From the NCBI GenBank assembly GCA_016721015.1, contig JADKJL010000009.1, positions 372,001-436,000 of the forward strand: a stretch of 64,000 nucleotides of DNA, written 5' to 3'. This stretch comes from Lysobacterales bacterium (GTDB lineage: Bacteria > Pseudomonadota > Gammaproteobacteria > Xanthomonadales > Rhodanobacteraceae). Of the stretch, positions 18,254-27,115 are shown piece by piece. The stretch's first letter is position 1. Each line of letters starts with the position of its first letter. Both the position numbers and the translations under genes were made by a program. Under the pieces are notes generated by a model. The model saw only the letters and a list, made by a program, of their open reading frames with translations. It was not told the origin of the DNA and did no database searches.

Positions 18254-19561
18254 TCAGCCCTGCGGAATCTCGAGCACGTCGCCAACGTTGACGCTGTCCC
18301 TGGCCAGTCTGTTGGCGCTGCGCAGCGCAGCCACCGAGGTGCCGTGGCTGGCGGCGATGATGCTCAGCGATTCGCCACGCGAAACGACATGGCGGCTGGC
18401 CCTTACCCGATTGCCTTCGGCCGCAAACCAGGTTCCGGGGGGCGGCGTCGAGCGGAAATAGTTGCGCGCACCATCGAGAATTGCTTCGGCCAGCTTGGTT
18501 TGCTCGGCGGGCGTCTTCAGGCGGCGCTCTTCGGCTGGGTTCGAAATGAACGCAGTCTCGACCAGAATCGATGGGACATCGGGTGAGCGCAGCACGATGA
18601 AATTCGCGCGCTCGACATGATTCTTGTGCGTCGGCCCGACCCGACCCATCGCCGAATGCACCTGGGCGGCGACCGCGTTGCTCGCCTCCATTGTCGCGCC
18701 CTGCGACAGATCGAGGAGCACCGCAGCCAGCGTATCGTCGCGGCTATCCAGCGAGACGCCACCGACGAGGTCGGCGCGATTCTCGCTGTCGGCCAGCCAA
18801 CGTGCGGCCTGACTTGTCGCGCCGCGCGGAGAAAGCACCCAAACCGAACTGCCGCGGGCCTCGCTCTTGCTGAACGCATCGGCATGAACCGAAACAAACA
18901 GATCGGCCTTGGCCTCGCGCGCCTTCTGGTAACGCGCATCCAGCGGGATGAAGTAATCGCTGTCCCGGGTCAGCATCGCGCTCATGCCCGGCTCCTTGTC
19001 GATGACGCGCTTGAGCTCGCGTGCGACAGCCAGGGTAATGACTTTTTCGTAAGTGCCGGACGCTCCGACCGAACCCGGATCATCACCGCCGTGGCCAGCA
19101 TCGATCATCACGAGAACGTTGCGCGAAGCGCCGGGCGGAAGAACCTTGGCAACTGTCTTAACCGGCTCGGGTTGGGTTTTCGGATACAGGTCGAGAACCA
19201 GCCGGTATCCGAACTTCTCGGCCGGTGGCAGAAGGAAACTCTTCGGCCGCACGCCCTCGCCGAGATCGAACACGACGCGCAGATCCTTGCTGCCCTGCTT
19301 GCCGCTGCGCACAGCCTTGAGCAGGCCCTTGGCCTCGGACACATCGTAGTTGGCGGCGAACGTGCTGGACTTGAGGTCGAGAACCAGACGATCCGGGCCA
19401 TTGAGGTCGAAAAGCTTGTAATCGAGTGGCCCGGATACATCGAACACTGCGCGCGTATAGTCCGGCCCCGACCAGATCCGCAGGGCCTTGATTTCGGCCG
19501 CGTGGGCAGGAATCCAGGCAGCCGCCAACAGCAGCAGGCAGGCAAGTATTCGATTCAGCAT
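18254..19561 (-). CDS. amiC: N-acetylmuramoyl-L-alanine amidase with AMIN and LysM domains
   Basis: A periplasmic zinc amidase that cuts the bond between MurNAc and L-Ala and separates daughter cells. The 435-residue product has a signal peptide (1-21), an AMIN targeting domain (about 22-130), an Amidase_3 domain (about 148-365) and a C-terminal LysM (about 391-433, HVVSRGESLSIIAASHGTS). Zinc ligands are visible as H157 in DAGHGG, E172 and H226 in SVHADAF, with the catalytic Glu in LVETAFISNP (E335). An AmiB-like name is equally fair, since AmiB is the E. coli neighbour of mutL and also bears LysM. The start at 19561 begins the signal peptide. Confidence 0.92.
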   Translation of the reverse strand: MLNRILACLLLLAAAWIPAHAAEIKALRIWSGPDYTRAVFDVSGPLDYKLFDLNGPDRLVLDLKSSTFAANYDVSEAKGLLKAVRSGKQGSKDLRVVFDLGEGVRPKSFLLPPAEKFGYRLVLDLYPKTQPEPVKTVAKVLPPGASRNVLVMIDAGHGGDDPGSVGASGTYEKVITLAVARELKRVIDKEPGMSAMLTRDSDYFIPLDARYQKAREAKADLFVSVHADAFSKSEARGSSVWVLSPRGATSQAARWLADSENRADLVGGVSLDSRDDTLAAVLLDLSQGATMEASNAVAAQVHSAMGRVGPTHKNHVERANFIVLRSPDVPSILVETAFISNPAEERRLKTPAEQTKLAEAILDGARNYFRSTPPPGTWFAAEGNRVRASRHVVSRGESLSIIAASHGTSVAALRSANRLARDSVNVGDVLEIPQG

Positions 19562-19682
19562 CGGCGCGTGACCATCCATGGCTTGGCATTCAAACGCAGA
19601 TGACCAAGCAATTCAAGTCTTTTTCCTTTCAAATCCGTAATATGCAGAACGTTCCTGAAAGATTTTTCAGGAGTGGAGCCGA

Positions 19683-20153
19683 TCAAGGTTGGTGATCCTG
19701 CGTGCGCAACCAGTCGCGGCCCCGCGTTGAATGCGCGCTGACCGAGACATTTCGCCGCTCACCGGCGTGCTCGAAGCAAAAGCCGAGATCGGCAGCCGGC
19801 AGCGCACCGGCACCACGTTCCGGCCATTCGATCAGGAACAGGCTGTCCGAATCGAGCAGATCCGCCAATCCCAGCCATTCGAGTTCGTCGGCATCGGCGA
19901 TTCGGTAGAGATCGAGATGATGGGCATCAAGATGCCCGTTGCGGTAGGACTCGATCAGGCTATAGGTCGGACTCTTGATACGCTCGCTGACGCCGAGCGC
20001 GGTCAACAGGGCGCGTGCGAAGGTGGTCTTGCCCGCACCAAGGTCGCCTTCGAGCAGAACCACTCCGCCCTGGCCGAGCATCGGCGCAAAAGCCTGCGCC
20101 AGGCCTTTGAGCGCTGCTTCATCGATATTGCGCCACTCCGCCGTCGCGCTCAT
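19683..20153 (-). CDS. tsaE: tRNA threonylcarbamoyladenosine biosynthesis ATPase TsaE
   Basis: TsaE is the ATPase that cycles with TsaB-TsaD during synthesis of t6A at tRNA position 37. The 156-residue product has a P-loop GDLGAGKT at residues 36-43, then the family markers SPTYSLIESY, DLYRIADADELEWLG and LIEWPERG. Its ATG at 20153 overlaps the nnr stop as ATGA, so translation is coupled. It has a C-terminal tail rich in charged residues. Confidence 0.96.
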   Translation of the reverse strand: MSATAEWRNIDEAALKGLAQAFAPMLGQGGVVLLEGDLGAGKTTFARALLTALGVSERIKSPTYSLIESYRNGHLDAHHLDLYRIADADELEWLGLADLLDSDSLFLIEWPERGAGALPAADLGFCFEHAGERRNVSVSAHSTRGRDWLRTQDHQP

Positions 20154-21637
20154 GTCCGCCCTGAATTGACGAAGGCGCGCAGGAACGGCAGCAGATCGCC
20201 GGCGACCATTCCACGCGGGCAATCTCCGGCCGCCCGGTCGCCGGCGATCGCATGCGCGACGACGCCAAGCCGGGCCGCGTCCCACGTGGACAAGCCCTGC
20301 GCGATCAAGCCGGCAATGACTCCGGTCAACAGGTCGCCCATGCCTCCGCTGGCCATGCCCGGATTGCCGAACGGACACAGGGCAACTTCCCGCTCCGGAT
20401 TCGCGATCAGGCTGCCCGCGCCCTTGAGCACGACAACAGCCGAATAACGCTGTGCGAGCTCGCGCACGGCCGCAAATCGATCTGACTGGACCTCCGTCAC
20501 ATCGCAGCGCAACAGCCGGGCGGCTTCGCCAGGATGCGGCGTCAACACGACTTCGTTGGGCAGATCGACGCGCGCACGCGCAAGCAAATTCAGAGCGTCC
20601 GCATCGAGCACGCACGGCTTTCCTGAACGCAGCACCGCATCGCAGAGGGCGTGCCCCCAGGCTTGCTGTCCCAATCCTGGGCCGAGCGCGACCACGCTGG
20701 CCCGATCAATCGAATTCTGTACAGATTGCGGGCCATCAACAGCTCGCACCATGAGCTCGGGCCGGCGCCCGTTGATTGCGCCGACGTGCACCGCGCGGGT
20801 CGCCACGCTGACCAGTCCGGCACCGACACGCAAGGCCGCTTCGGCACACAGCGTGACCGCACCTGCCATACCCTCGTCGCCACCGACGGTGAGCACATGA
20901 CCAAATGTCCCTTTATTTACATTGAATTTCCTTGGCGGAAGCAAGGAAACAATGCCGGCGTCGAGCAAACAGGCGTCAGCGGGAAAATCGAAACGTGTGG
21001 AAGCCGGAATTTCGAGGCTGTCGAGACTCAACGAGCCACAGCAATCGACGGCGTCCGCGGTGAACAAGCCCCGCTTCCAGCCGACGAAACTGATCGTTGC
21101 ATCGGCACGCACGACGACGCCCGATGCAATTCCCGAATCCGCGTTGAGCCCGGACGGAACATCGAGTGACAGCTTGCTCGCGCCGTGCGCATTGATCTGC
21201 TCGATCAGGATCGCTGCGAGACCACTGGGAGCCCGCGTCAAACCCGTACCGAACAAGCCATCGATCAGTACATCGGCGGCCGGCAGCAGCGTGCCTTCGT
21301 CAGCAATCTCAACCGCGCCAGAAGATTCGAGCCAGGCCGCACGCGCCAGAGCGGCATCGCCGCGAGATTCGCCGCCGAGCGCGACAACGTGGACGTCGAG
21401 TCCCGCCGATGACGCGAGGCGGGCGACGAGGAACGCATCGCCGCCATTGTTGCCGCCGCCGGCGAGGACAAGGACGCGGCGCGCATCCGGCCAGCGCGCA
21501 CGCATCAAGGCGAATGCGGCGCTGGCGGCAGCCTGCATCAACTCAAACCCGGAAATCCCGCCCGCGATCGCCGCCTGATCGAGGCCGCGAACCTGCTCAA
21601 CGGTGTACAACGAGGTGGAAATCGACTGGCTCGGCAT
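20150..21637 (-). CDS. nnr: Bifunctional NAD(P)H-hydrate epimerase / ADP-dependent NAD(P)H-hydrate dehydratase
   Basis: Nnr repairs hydrated NADH and NADPH. The N-terminal YjeF_N epimerase domain (about 1-210) shows LAGGGNNGGDAFLVARL and DGLFGTGLTR; the C-terminal kinase-like dehydratase domain (about 220-490) shows FGHVLTVGGDEGMAGAV, VLTPHPGEAARLL, VVVLKGAGSLI and GNPGMASGGMGDLLTG. The length (495) matches the fused family form. A longer upstream frame exists, but the ATG at 21637 fits homologues. It is divergent from queG and coupled to tsaE. Confidence 0.96.
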   Translation of the reverse strand: MPSQSISTSLYTVEQVRGLDQAAIAGGISGFELMQAAASAAFALMRARWPDARRVLVLAGGGNNGGDAFLVARLASSAGLDVHVVALGGESRGDAALARAAWLESSGAVEIADEGTLLPAADVLIDGLFGTGLTRAPSGLAAILIEQINAHGASKLSLDVPSGLNADSGIASGVVVRADATISFVGWKRGLFTADAVDCCGSLSLDSLEIPASTRFDFPADACLLDAGIVSLLPPRKFNVNKGTFGHVLTVGGDEGMAGAVTLCAEAALRVGAGLVSVATRAVHVGAINGRRPELMVRAVDGPQSVQNSIDRASVVALGPGLGQQAWGHALCDAVLRSGKPCVLDADALNLLARARVDLPNEVVLTPHPGEAARLLRCDVTEVQSDRFAAVRELAQRYSAVVVLKGAGSLIANPEREVALCPFGNPGMASGGMGDLLTGVIAGLIAQGLSTWDAARLGVVAHAIAGDRAAGDCPRGMVAGDLLPFLRAFVNSGRT

Positions 21638-21718
21638 GCAACGGATTATACGGAGCGTTCCGCCCAAGCCGTCGATAGCCGTATGCTTGCCGATGATTCT
21701 TGTTTCAATTCTCGACTC

Positions 21719-22801
21719 ATGCCTTCGATCGACTACACCCAACTGACCTCCGACCTGCATCATTGGGCGGCCGAGCTCGGCTTCCAGCAAGTCGGCGTGG
21801 CTGGCGTCGAATTGAGCGACGACGAGCGGCACCTGCTGGACTGGCTCAATGCCGGTCGCCATGGCGAAATGGACTACATGGCGCGCCATGGCAGCAAGCG
21901 CAGTCGTCCCGACGAGCTGCTGCCTGGAACCCTGCGCGTGATCTCGGTGCGAATGGACTACCTGCCCGCCCACGCGCGCGACGGCTGGGATGTTCTCGGC
22001 GATCCGGACAGCGCCTACGTGGCTCGCTATGCACTTGGCCGCGACTACCACAAGCTCATGCGCAGCCGCCTGCAGAAGCTGGCCGATCGCATCGCGGCCG
22101 AAGTCGGGCCGTTCGGCTATCGGGCCTTCGTCGACTCGGCACCGGTACTAGAACGTGCGCTGGCACGTGACGCTGGAATCGGCTGGATCGGCAAACACAC
22201 TTGCCTGATCAACCGGCATGCCGGATCGTGGTTCTTTCTTGGGGAATTGTATACCGACCTGCCGTTGCCGCTGGCGACGCCGGAAACCGAGCATTGCGGA
22301 ACCTGTCGTCGCTGCATCGACATCTGTCCGACCCAGGCGATCGTCGCGCCCTATCAGGTGGATGCGCGTCGCTGCATTTCCTATCTGACCATCGAGCTGC
22401 GCGGGTCTATCCCGCTGGAACTGCGTCGGCCCATCGGCAATCGCATCTTCGGCTGCGACGACTGCCAGCTGATATGTCCGTGGAACAAGTTCGCACGCAG
22501 CACTCCGGAGGCCGATTTCACGCCGCGCCATTCACTCGACGACCACGCACTGATCGCCTTGTTCGCCTGGACCGAGGAGGAATTCCTCAAGCGCACCGAA
22601 GGCTCGCCGATCCGGCGTACCGGATATATCGGCTGGCTGCGCAATATCGCAGTGGCGCTCGGCAATGCTCCGTATGGCGTGGAAACCGTCAACGCCTTGC
22701 GGAGCCGCATAAGCCACCCCGATGAACTGGTTCGCGAACACGTTCAGTGGGCGCTGGAGGAACACGCAGCCAAGTGTCCGAGCCAGTTCGGAAGCGCCTG
22801 A
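21719..22801 (+). CDS. queG: Epoxyqueuosine reductase
   Basis: QueG reduces epoxyqueuosine to queuosine in tRNA using cobalamin and two 4Fe-4S clusters. The 360-residue product contains ferredoxin-type cysteine sets CGTCRRCIDICPTQAI and GCDDCQLICPWN, the Asp-containing AFVDSAPVLERALA region and GWIGKHTCLI. The ATG at 21719 starts MPSIDYTQL, aligning with E. coli QueG; an ATG at 21683 would add 12 residues. The gene is divergent from nnr, an arrangement that keeps the E. coli yjeS/yjeF/yjeE neighbourhood. Confidence 0.96.
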   Translation: MPSIDYTQLTSDLHHWAAELGFQQVGVAGVELSDDERHLLDWLNAGRHGEMDYMARHGSKRSRPDELLPGTLRVISVRMDYLPAHARDGWDVLGDPDSAYVARYALGRDYHKLMRSRLQKLADRIAAEVGPFGYRAFVDSAPVLERALARDAGIGWIGKHTCLINRHAGSWFFLGELYTDLPLPLATPETEHCGTCRRCIDICPTQAIVAPYQVDARRCISYLTIELRGSIPLELRRPIGNRIFGCDDCQLICPWNKFARSTPEADFTPRHSLDDHALIALFAWTEEEFLKRTEGSPIRRTGYIGWLRNIAVALGNAPYGVETVNALRSRISHPDELVREHVQWALEEHAAKCPSQFGSA

Positions 22802-22943
22802 CTCGCTACGAAGTACCCGGCAAATCACTTGTTGCAGAACAACAACACCACGCGGTTCCGTTATGGCGCCCCGGCTTGCACGCGCCACTCGATGGATATG
22901 GGAACGGGCACGAATACCACTATCCAGCATCTCCAACACCTTC

Positions 22944-22972
22944 GTGAAAAATGTTCAAGTTATTGATATAAT
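22944..22972 (+). promoter_or_regulatory. Candidate sigma70 promoter
   Basis: GTGAAA (4 of 6 to consensus) followed after exactly 17 bases by a perfect TATAAT. A transcript from about 22979 would begin with a short hairpin (CTGAC/GTCAG) and then the panC-side hairpin at 23014-23043, with no gene downstream on this strand. It could start a small RNA or be chance in an AT-rich patch. Confidence 0.4.
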
Positions 22973-23007
22973 TGATACTTCTGACGCCATGGTCAGGAAT
23001 TTCGGGC

Positions 23008-23043
23008 AAAAAAAACCCTCGCAGCGATTCTCGCGCGAGGGTT
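23008..23043 (-). terminator. Rho-independent terminator of the pcnB-folK-panB-panC unit
   Basis: Inverted arms AACCCTCGC and GCGAGGGTT around a 12-base loop, followed on the minus strand by a run of T (positions 23013-23008). It lies about 160 bases after the panC stop, which makes an unusually long 3' tail. Confidence 0.8.
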
Positions 23044-23203
23044 CAATTGGAGTGACGATTACCTGCAATGCGCCCTGGTGGCCACGAGGTTTCAACGTTG
23101 GACGTTGCAAAAACCCCGAGGACGGTTGTAATCCTACCACACGCTGTGGCGAAGTGCCATACACGTCACATTCGACACCACGACTCGGACACGCCGACCC
23201 GTT

Positions 23204-24079
23204 CTATTTCCCATTCGGCAATGCTTTCGAGGCATTCCACTCGAGATTGTCGATCAGACGTACAGGGCCGAGCCTTGCTGCAATCAGGATCACGGCCTGC
23301 CCGACGTCGTCCGGCAATGGCCGGGCAAGATCGGCAATGCTGCGGATCACCGCATAGTCGGGATCGAGACCCGCGTCGGCGAGACGTTGAATCGCCGCGG
23401 CCTCGATGTCGGCCGCGGATTGCACGGCGTCATCGAGCTGCCCAGCCATCCAGCGCAAGGTTTCGTGGATAGCCCCCGCCTGCCCGCGCTGGGCAGCGTC
23501 GAGGTACTGGTTGCGTGAACTCATGGCAAGCCCGTTGGATTCGCGGATGATCGGCGCCGCGATGATTTCGACCGGGAAGCCAAGATCAAAGGTCATGCGC
23601 CGGATAACGAGCAATTGCTGATAATCCTTGCTGCCAAACACTGCTGCGTCGGGCTGCACCCTGTTGAAAAGCCGGGCGACCACCGTGGCGACACCGTCAA
23701 AATGGCCCGGCCGACTGGCCCCTTCGAGCACATCACCGAGTTCCGGCACATGCACGCTAACTGCACGGGCGTGGCCGAGCGGATAAATCGTCTCGACATC
23801 GGGAAGAAACAACAGGTCGCAACCATTTTCGCCAAGCCCGAGCGCATCTTGTTCGGGCGTGCGCGGATAGCGTGAAAAATCCTCGTTGATGCCGAACTGG
23901 GTCGGATTGACGAAGATGCTGGCGACAACGAAATCGCAGCACTGCCTTGCCCTGGCGATCAGCGAGTAGTGTCCGGCATGCAGGTTGCCCATGGTTGGCA
24001 CGAAGCCGATGCGCTGTCCGCTGCGGCGCCTGTCGCCGAGCAAGGCGCGCAGTTCATCGTTTTTCCTCACGATCAGCAT
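23204..24079 (-). CDS. panC: Pantothenate synthetase (pantoate-beta-alanine ligase)
   Basis: PanC joins pantoate and beta-alanine with ATP to give pantothenate, the coenzyme A precursor. The 291-residue product has the HIGH-like nucleotide site in VPTMGNLHAGHYSLI, then SIFVNPTQF, SRPGHFDGVATVV, FGSKDYQQL and the KMSKS-like SSRNQYL. It lies 8 bases after panB. panD, which makes beta-alanine and often follows panC in relatives, is not here. Confidence 0.97.
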   Translation of the reverse strand: MLIVRKNDELRALLGDRRRSGQRIGFVPTMGNLHAGHYSLIARARQCCDFVVASIFVNPTQFGINEDFSRYPRTPEQDALGLGENGCDLLFLPDVETIYPLGHARAVSVHVPELGDVLEGASRPGHFDGVATVVARLFNRVQPDAAVFGSKDYQQLLVIRRMTFDLGFPVEIIAAPIIRESNGLAMSSRNQYLDAAQRGQAGAIHETLRWMAGQLDDAVQSAADIEAAAIQRLADAGLDPDYAVIRSIADLARPLPDDVGQAVILIAARLGPVRLIDNLEWNASKALPNGK

Positions 24080-24087
24080 GTGAAAGC

Positions 24088-24900
24088 TCAGTAGGTGTGC
24101 TCAGGGGCAGGAAAGGTCGAGCTGTGCACGGCCTCGACATAGGCAGTGAGGGCGGCATCGATTGAGTCATGCCCGCGCAGGAAATCCTTGCTGAATCGTG
24201 GCCGCCGCCCTGGCGTGATGCCGAGCATGTCGTAGAGCACGAGCACCTGACCGTCGCAGCCCGGCCCGGCTCCGATGCCGATGGTTGGAATCGGAATTTC
24301 GCCGGTGATCCGTGCCGCAAGTTCCGCTGGCACGCATTCGAGAACGAGCAATTCGGCACCGGCTTTTGCCACGGCATGGGAATCGTCGAGCAGGCGCTTG
24401 GCCTCGTCGGCAAGCTTGCCCTGCACGCGATAGCCGCCGAGCTTGTGCACCGATTGCGGGGTCAGGCCGAGATGCGCACAAACCGGCACATCACGTTCGC
24501 TCAGTGCCGTGATCACATCCAGCACCCAACCAGCCCCTTCAACCTTGACCATCGCCGCGCCGCCTTCGGCAAGCAACCGGCTCGCCGACGCCAGGGCGGT
24601 CGGCACGTCGCGGTAGCTCATGAACGGCATGTCGGCGATGAGCAGGGGCGCATGCAAACCCCGCGATACTGCAGCCGTGTGATAAACCATGTGGTCGAGC
24701 GTTACCGGCAAGGTGCTGGCCTGGCCCTGGATCACCATGCCCAGCGAGTCGCCAACGAGCACCGCATCGATGCCGGCGGCGTCGAAGTGCGCCGCGAAAC
24801 TTGCGTCATAGCAGGTCAGCACCGCGATCTTCGCCGCGTCGGTCTTGCGCTGTCGCAGGGACGGAACCGTGATCGCGGCGCGCAGGCTGGAATTCGTCAT
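24088..24900 (-). CDS. panB: 3-methyl-2-oxobutanoate hydroxymethyltransferase
   Basis: PanB transfers a hydroxymethyl group from methylene-THF to ketoisovalerate, making ketopantoate. The 270-residue product shows LTCYDASFAAHFD, VLVGDSLGMVIQG, ADMPFMSYRD, VKVEGAGWV and PTIGIGAGPGCDGQVLV with the Mg-binding acids. The ATG at 24900 gives the usual length; two in-frame ATGs upstream are possible, but no start has a good ribosome site. It lies 75 bases after folK. Confidence 0.97.
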   Translation of the reverse strand: MTNSSLRAAITVPSLRQRKTDAAKIAVLTCYDASFAAHFDAAGIDAVLVGDSLGMVIQGQASTLPVTLDHMVYHTAAVSRGLHAPLLIADMPFMSYRDVPTALASASRLLAEGGAAMVKVEGAGWVLDVITALSERDVPVCAHLGLTPQSVHKLGGYRVQGKLADEAKRLLDDSHAVAKAGAELLVLECVPAELAARITGEIPIPTIGIGAGPGCDGQVLVLYDMLGITPGRRPRFSKDFLRGHDSIDAALTAYVEAVHSSTFPAPEHTY

Positions 24901-24975
24901 GTTTGTATACATCGGCTTGTTATTCGAGAAAGACAAGGCAGCAAGCGAGCGGAGCCACGCCAACCCGGGCAACCA

Positions 24976-25479
24976 TCACGGATCCTCGCCGAGCGGAACC
25001 CGCACACAGCGGCTCGTGTCGAGCCGAGCAAGATGATCGGCGATGCAGCCATACTCCGGCAATTTCATCGAAGCATCCAGTTCGGCCAATGGTACGAGCA
25101 CAAAGGCGCGCTCAAGCATGCGCGGATGCGGCACGCACAGGCCATCCTCGGTGATGCGAGAGTTGCCGTGAACGAGCAGATCGAGGTCGATGATTCGCGG
25201 CCCCCATCGCTCACCGGCACGCTCGCGCCCTGCGCATCTTTCGATACGGAGCAGCTCATCGAGTAGCTCCGCGGGATCCAGATTCGTTCGCATCTCGGCG
25301 ACCGCATTGACAAAATCCGCTTGCTCGACCGGTCCCCAGGGCGGCGTCCGATAAAAACCCGAGTGACGCAACAAGCTCGAATCGGGGATGCGCGCCAGTT
25401 CGTCAAGGGCCTTGCGCAACTGCATCACCGGGTCGTCAAGATTGCTGCCCAGCCCGATGTATGCGAGGACGCCACTCAC
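24976..25479 (-). CDS. folK: 2-amino-4-hydroxy-6-hydroxymethyldihydropteridine pyrophosphokinase
   Basis: FolK (HPPK) transfers pyrophosphate from ATP to the pterin in folate synthesis. The 167-residue product has AYIGLGSNLDDP, the YRTPPWGPVEQADFVNAV segment, and the signature RWGPRIIDLDLL with its metal-binding aspartates, then PHPRMLERAFVLVPLAEL. Its GTG start overlaps the pcnB stop (GTGA), as expected for the coupled pcnB-folK pair known from E. coli. Confidence 0.97.
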   Translation of the reverse strand: MSGVLAYIGLGSNLDDPVMQLRKALDELARIPDSSLLRHSGFYRTPPWGPVEQADFVNAVAEMRTNLDPAELLDELLRIERCAGRERAGERWGPRIIDLDLLVHGNSRITEDGLCVPHPRMLERAFVLVPLAELDASMKLPEYGCIADHLARLDTSRCVRVPLGEDP

Positions 25480-26864
25480 TCCGAAGCGCTCTCCACGCTT
25501 GCATCCTTCGCAGAAGAGCCTGCATGCGGTTTGCGTCGACGCGAACGCTTGCGCTTCTTGCCCGGCTCGCCTTCGGCGCGGGTTACGCTGGCCGCGGCAA
25601 TCCGCTGTGAAAGGTGTTCGCCATCAAGCTGCTGCGCGTCCGTCCACCAGGCGACCTGCTCCTTGAGCTCGGGTTCATCGTGCGAACGCAGAACCAGGAA
25701 ATCGAAAGCGGCGCGGAACCTTGGATGAGCGAGCAGGCGCATGACACGCTTCTTTTGTCTCTGATCAAAACGAGACTGCATGGACCAAATCTCTTCCATC
25801 GCGATCGAAAAGCGCTTCGGAATGGCAACCCGCGAGGCCTGCTGGTGCAGGATCCGATCCACGGCGGCGGTCCAGGCCACGCCTGCGTCAGTTCCGTCCG
25901 CGACCAGCTTTTCAGCCAGGCTGCGCACCGGCTCCCAGAGCATCGCCGCAAACAGGAACGCTGGCGCAACCGGCATGTCATTGCGGATCCGCTCATCAGT
26001 ACTGGTGAAGGTATAACCGAGCAGACGACCGAACTTCACACTGTTCGGGCCAGACAGCGCCGCCGCCGTAGCCGGGAAAAGCTGCCCCAGCAGTCCCAGA
26101 CGATGCAGTTGACGCAGGCTTTCGAGGCCGTGTCCGGCAAGGAACAGCTTGAGTGATTCGTCGAACAGACGCGCGGGAGCGACATCGGCCAGCAGCGGCG
26201 CCAGTTCGGCGATCGGCGCCTCGGTTTCCGCAGACAGGGTCAAATCGAGCTTCGCGGCCAGGCGTGCGGCACGTAACATGCGCACCGGATCTTCACGGTA
26301 GCGTTGGACCGGATCGCCAATCAGATGCATGCGGCGCTGGCGCAGATCCTCGATGCCGCCGACATAGTCGCGCACGCTGAAATCAGCGATATCGTAGTAG
26401 AGCGCGTTGATCGTGAAATCGCGACGGATCGCATCCTCCTCGATGCCGCCATACACATTGTCGCGGACGATCCGTCCATCAACGACGTGGCGATCGGCAT
26501 CGCCGACTTCGCCGATGCCTCGAAACGTCGCCACTTCGACAATTTCGCGACCGAACACGACATGGGCAAGACGGAATCGGCGCCCGATCAGGCGACAATT
26601 CCGAAACAGCGCGCGGGTCTGCTCCGGAGTCGCGTCAGTGGCCACATCGAAATCCTTCGGATGGCCGCCGAGCAGCAGGTCGCGCACGGCACCACCGACC
26701 AGAAAAGCCTTGTACCCGGCTTCATGCAACCGGTACAGCACCCGCAATGCACCATTGGAGATGTTCTTGCGCGAGATGCCGTGTTCCGCGCGCGGAATAA
26801 TCCGCGGAACCAGAGCGTGCTCGGGGGCAACATGGGCAGGCGCCGACGATGCAGTCAGGCTCAT
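25476..26864 (-). CDS. pcnB: Poly(A) polymerase I
   Basis: PcnB adds 3' poly(A) tails that speed RNA decay. The 462-residue product has the class II nucleotidyltransferase motifs FLVGGAVRDLLLG and DFDVATDATPEQ, the RRDFTINALYYD segment, and GDPVQRYREDPVRMLRAAR. The positively charged C-terminal tail (GKKRKRSRRRKP) separates poly(A) polymerase from CCA-adding enzymes. The start at 26864 is chosen over an upstream codon lacking homology. It heads the pcnB-folK-panB-panC operon and is divergent from the tRNA-Glu gene. Confidence 0.95.
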   Translation of the reverse strand: MSLTASSAPAHVAPEHALVPRIIPRAEHGISRKNISNGALRVLYRLHEAGYKAFLVGGAVRDLLLGGHPKDFDVATDATPEQTRALFRNCRLIGRRFRLAHVVFGREIVEVATFRGIGEVGDADRHVVDGRIVRDNVYGGIEEDAIRRDFTINALYYDIADFSVRDYVGGIEDLRQRRMHLIGDPVQRYREDPVRMLRAARLAAKLDLTLSAETEAPIAELAPLLADVAPARLFDESLKLFLAGHGLESLRQLHRLGLLGQLFPATAAALSGPNSVKFGRLLGYTFTSTDERIRNDMPVAPAFLFAAMLWEPVRSLAEKLVADGTDAGVAWTAAVDRILHQQASRVAIPKRFSIAMEEIWSMQSRFDQRQKKRVMRLLAHPRFRAAFDFLVLRSHDEPELKEQVAWWTDAQQLDGEHLSQRIAAASVTRAEGEPGKKRKRSRRRKPHAGSSAKDASVESASE

Positions 26865-26903
26865 TCGACAGTCACATTCAAGTTCAAGGGCATCGCTCGG
26901 CAA

Positions 26904-26931
26904 TTGTTCATGGTTACGAATTCGTTATACT
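26904..26931 (+). promoter_or_regulatory. Promoter of tRNA-Glu
   Basis: TTGTTC, 16 bases, then TATACT, followed by a GC-rich discriminator (ACGCGCCCC). A GC-rich discriminator is typical of stable-RNA promoters under stringent control. The expected start is about 25 bases before the mature tRNA. Confidence 0.7.
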
Positions 26932-26961
26932 ACGCGCCCCGTGCGGTTTGTCCCAGACACC

Positions 26962-27037
26962 GCTCCCTTCGTCTAGCGGCCCAGGACACCGCCCTCTCAA
27001 GGCGGGAACACGAGTTCGAACCTCGTAGGGAGCGCCA
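26962..27037 (+). tRNA. tRNA-Glu (anticodon CTC)
   Basis: A 76-base cloverleaf. The acceptor stem pairs GCTCCCT with AGGGAGC; the D-arm region TCGTCTAGCGGCCCAGGA matches bacterial tRNA-Glu; the anticodon stem CCGCC/GGCGG encloses the loop CTCTCAA, giving anticodon CTC for GAG codons. The T-arm reads CGAGTTCGAACCTCG, with discriminator G and an encoded CCA. The sequence is close to E. coli tRNA-Glu, which has TTC instead. Confidence 0.96.
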
Positions 27038-27043
27038 CTCGGG

Positions 27044-27090
27044 CGCAATCCACTCAGATTGCGGACTCCCCAAGCGGTCCGACTGACCGC
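27044..27090 (+). promoter_or_regulatory. Two hairpins between tRNA-Glu and fdxA
   Basis: Hairpin 1 is CGCAATC-cactca-GATTGCG (27044-27063); hairpin 2 is GCGGTC-cgact-GACCGC (27074-27090). Neither has a T run, so they are not intrinsic terminators. They may be processing sites or a leader element if fdxA is transcribed from the tRNA promoter. CGCAATC recurs directly after hairpin 2. Confidence 0.45.
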
Positions 27091-27115
27091 AATCTCAAGT
27101 GAGACAGTCTCTGCC

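Larger units (their letters stand above)
22802..23203. other. Intergenic stretch between queG and panC
   Basis: About 400 bases without a convincing gene. It holds a sigma70-like promoter on the plus strand (22944-22972), a terminator hairpin on the minus strand (23008-23043), and a smaller minus-strand hairpin near 23090-23107 (CAACG/CGTTG, centred on CCA with GTTT/AAAC flanks). The rest, including 22802-22940, shows nothing I can name. Confidence 0.5.

Noticed and set aside
22722..23357. A 211-codon open frame across the queG-panC gap
   Set aside because: It overlaps queG and panC, crosses a terminator hairpin and does not look like protein.
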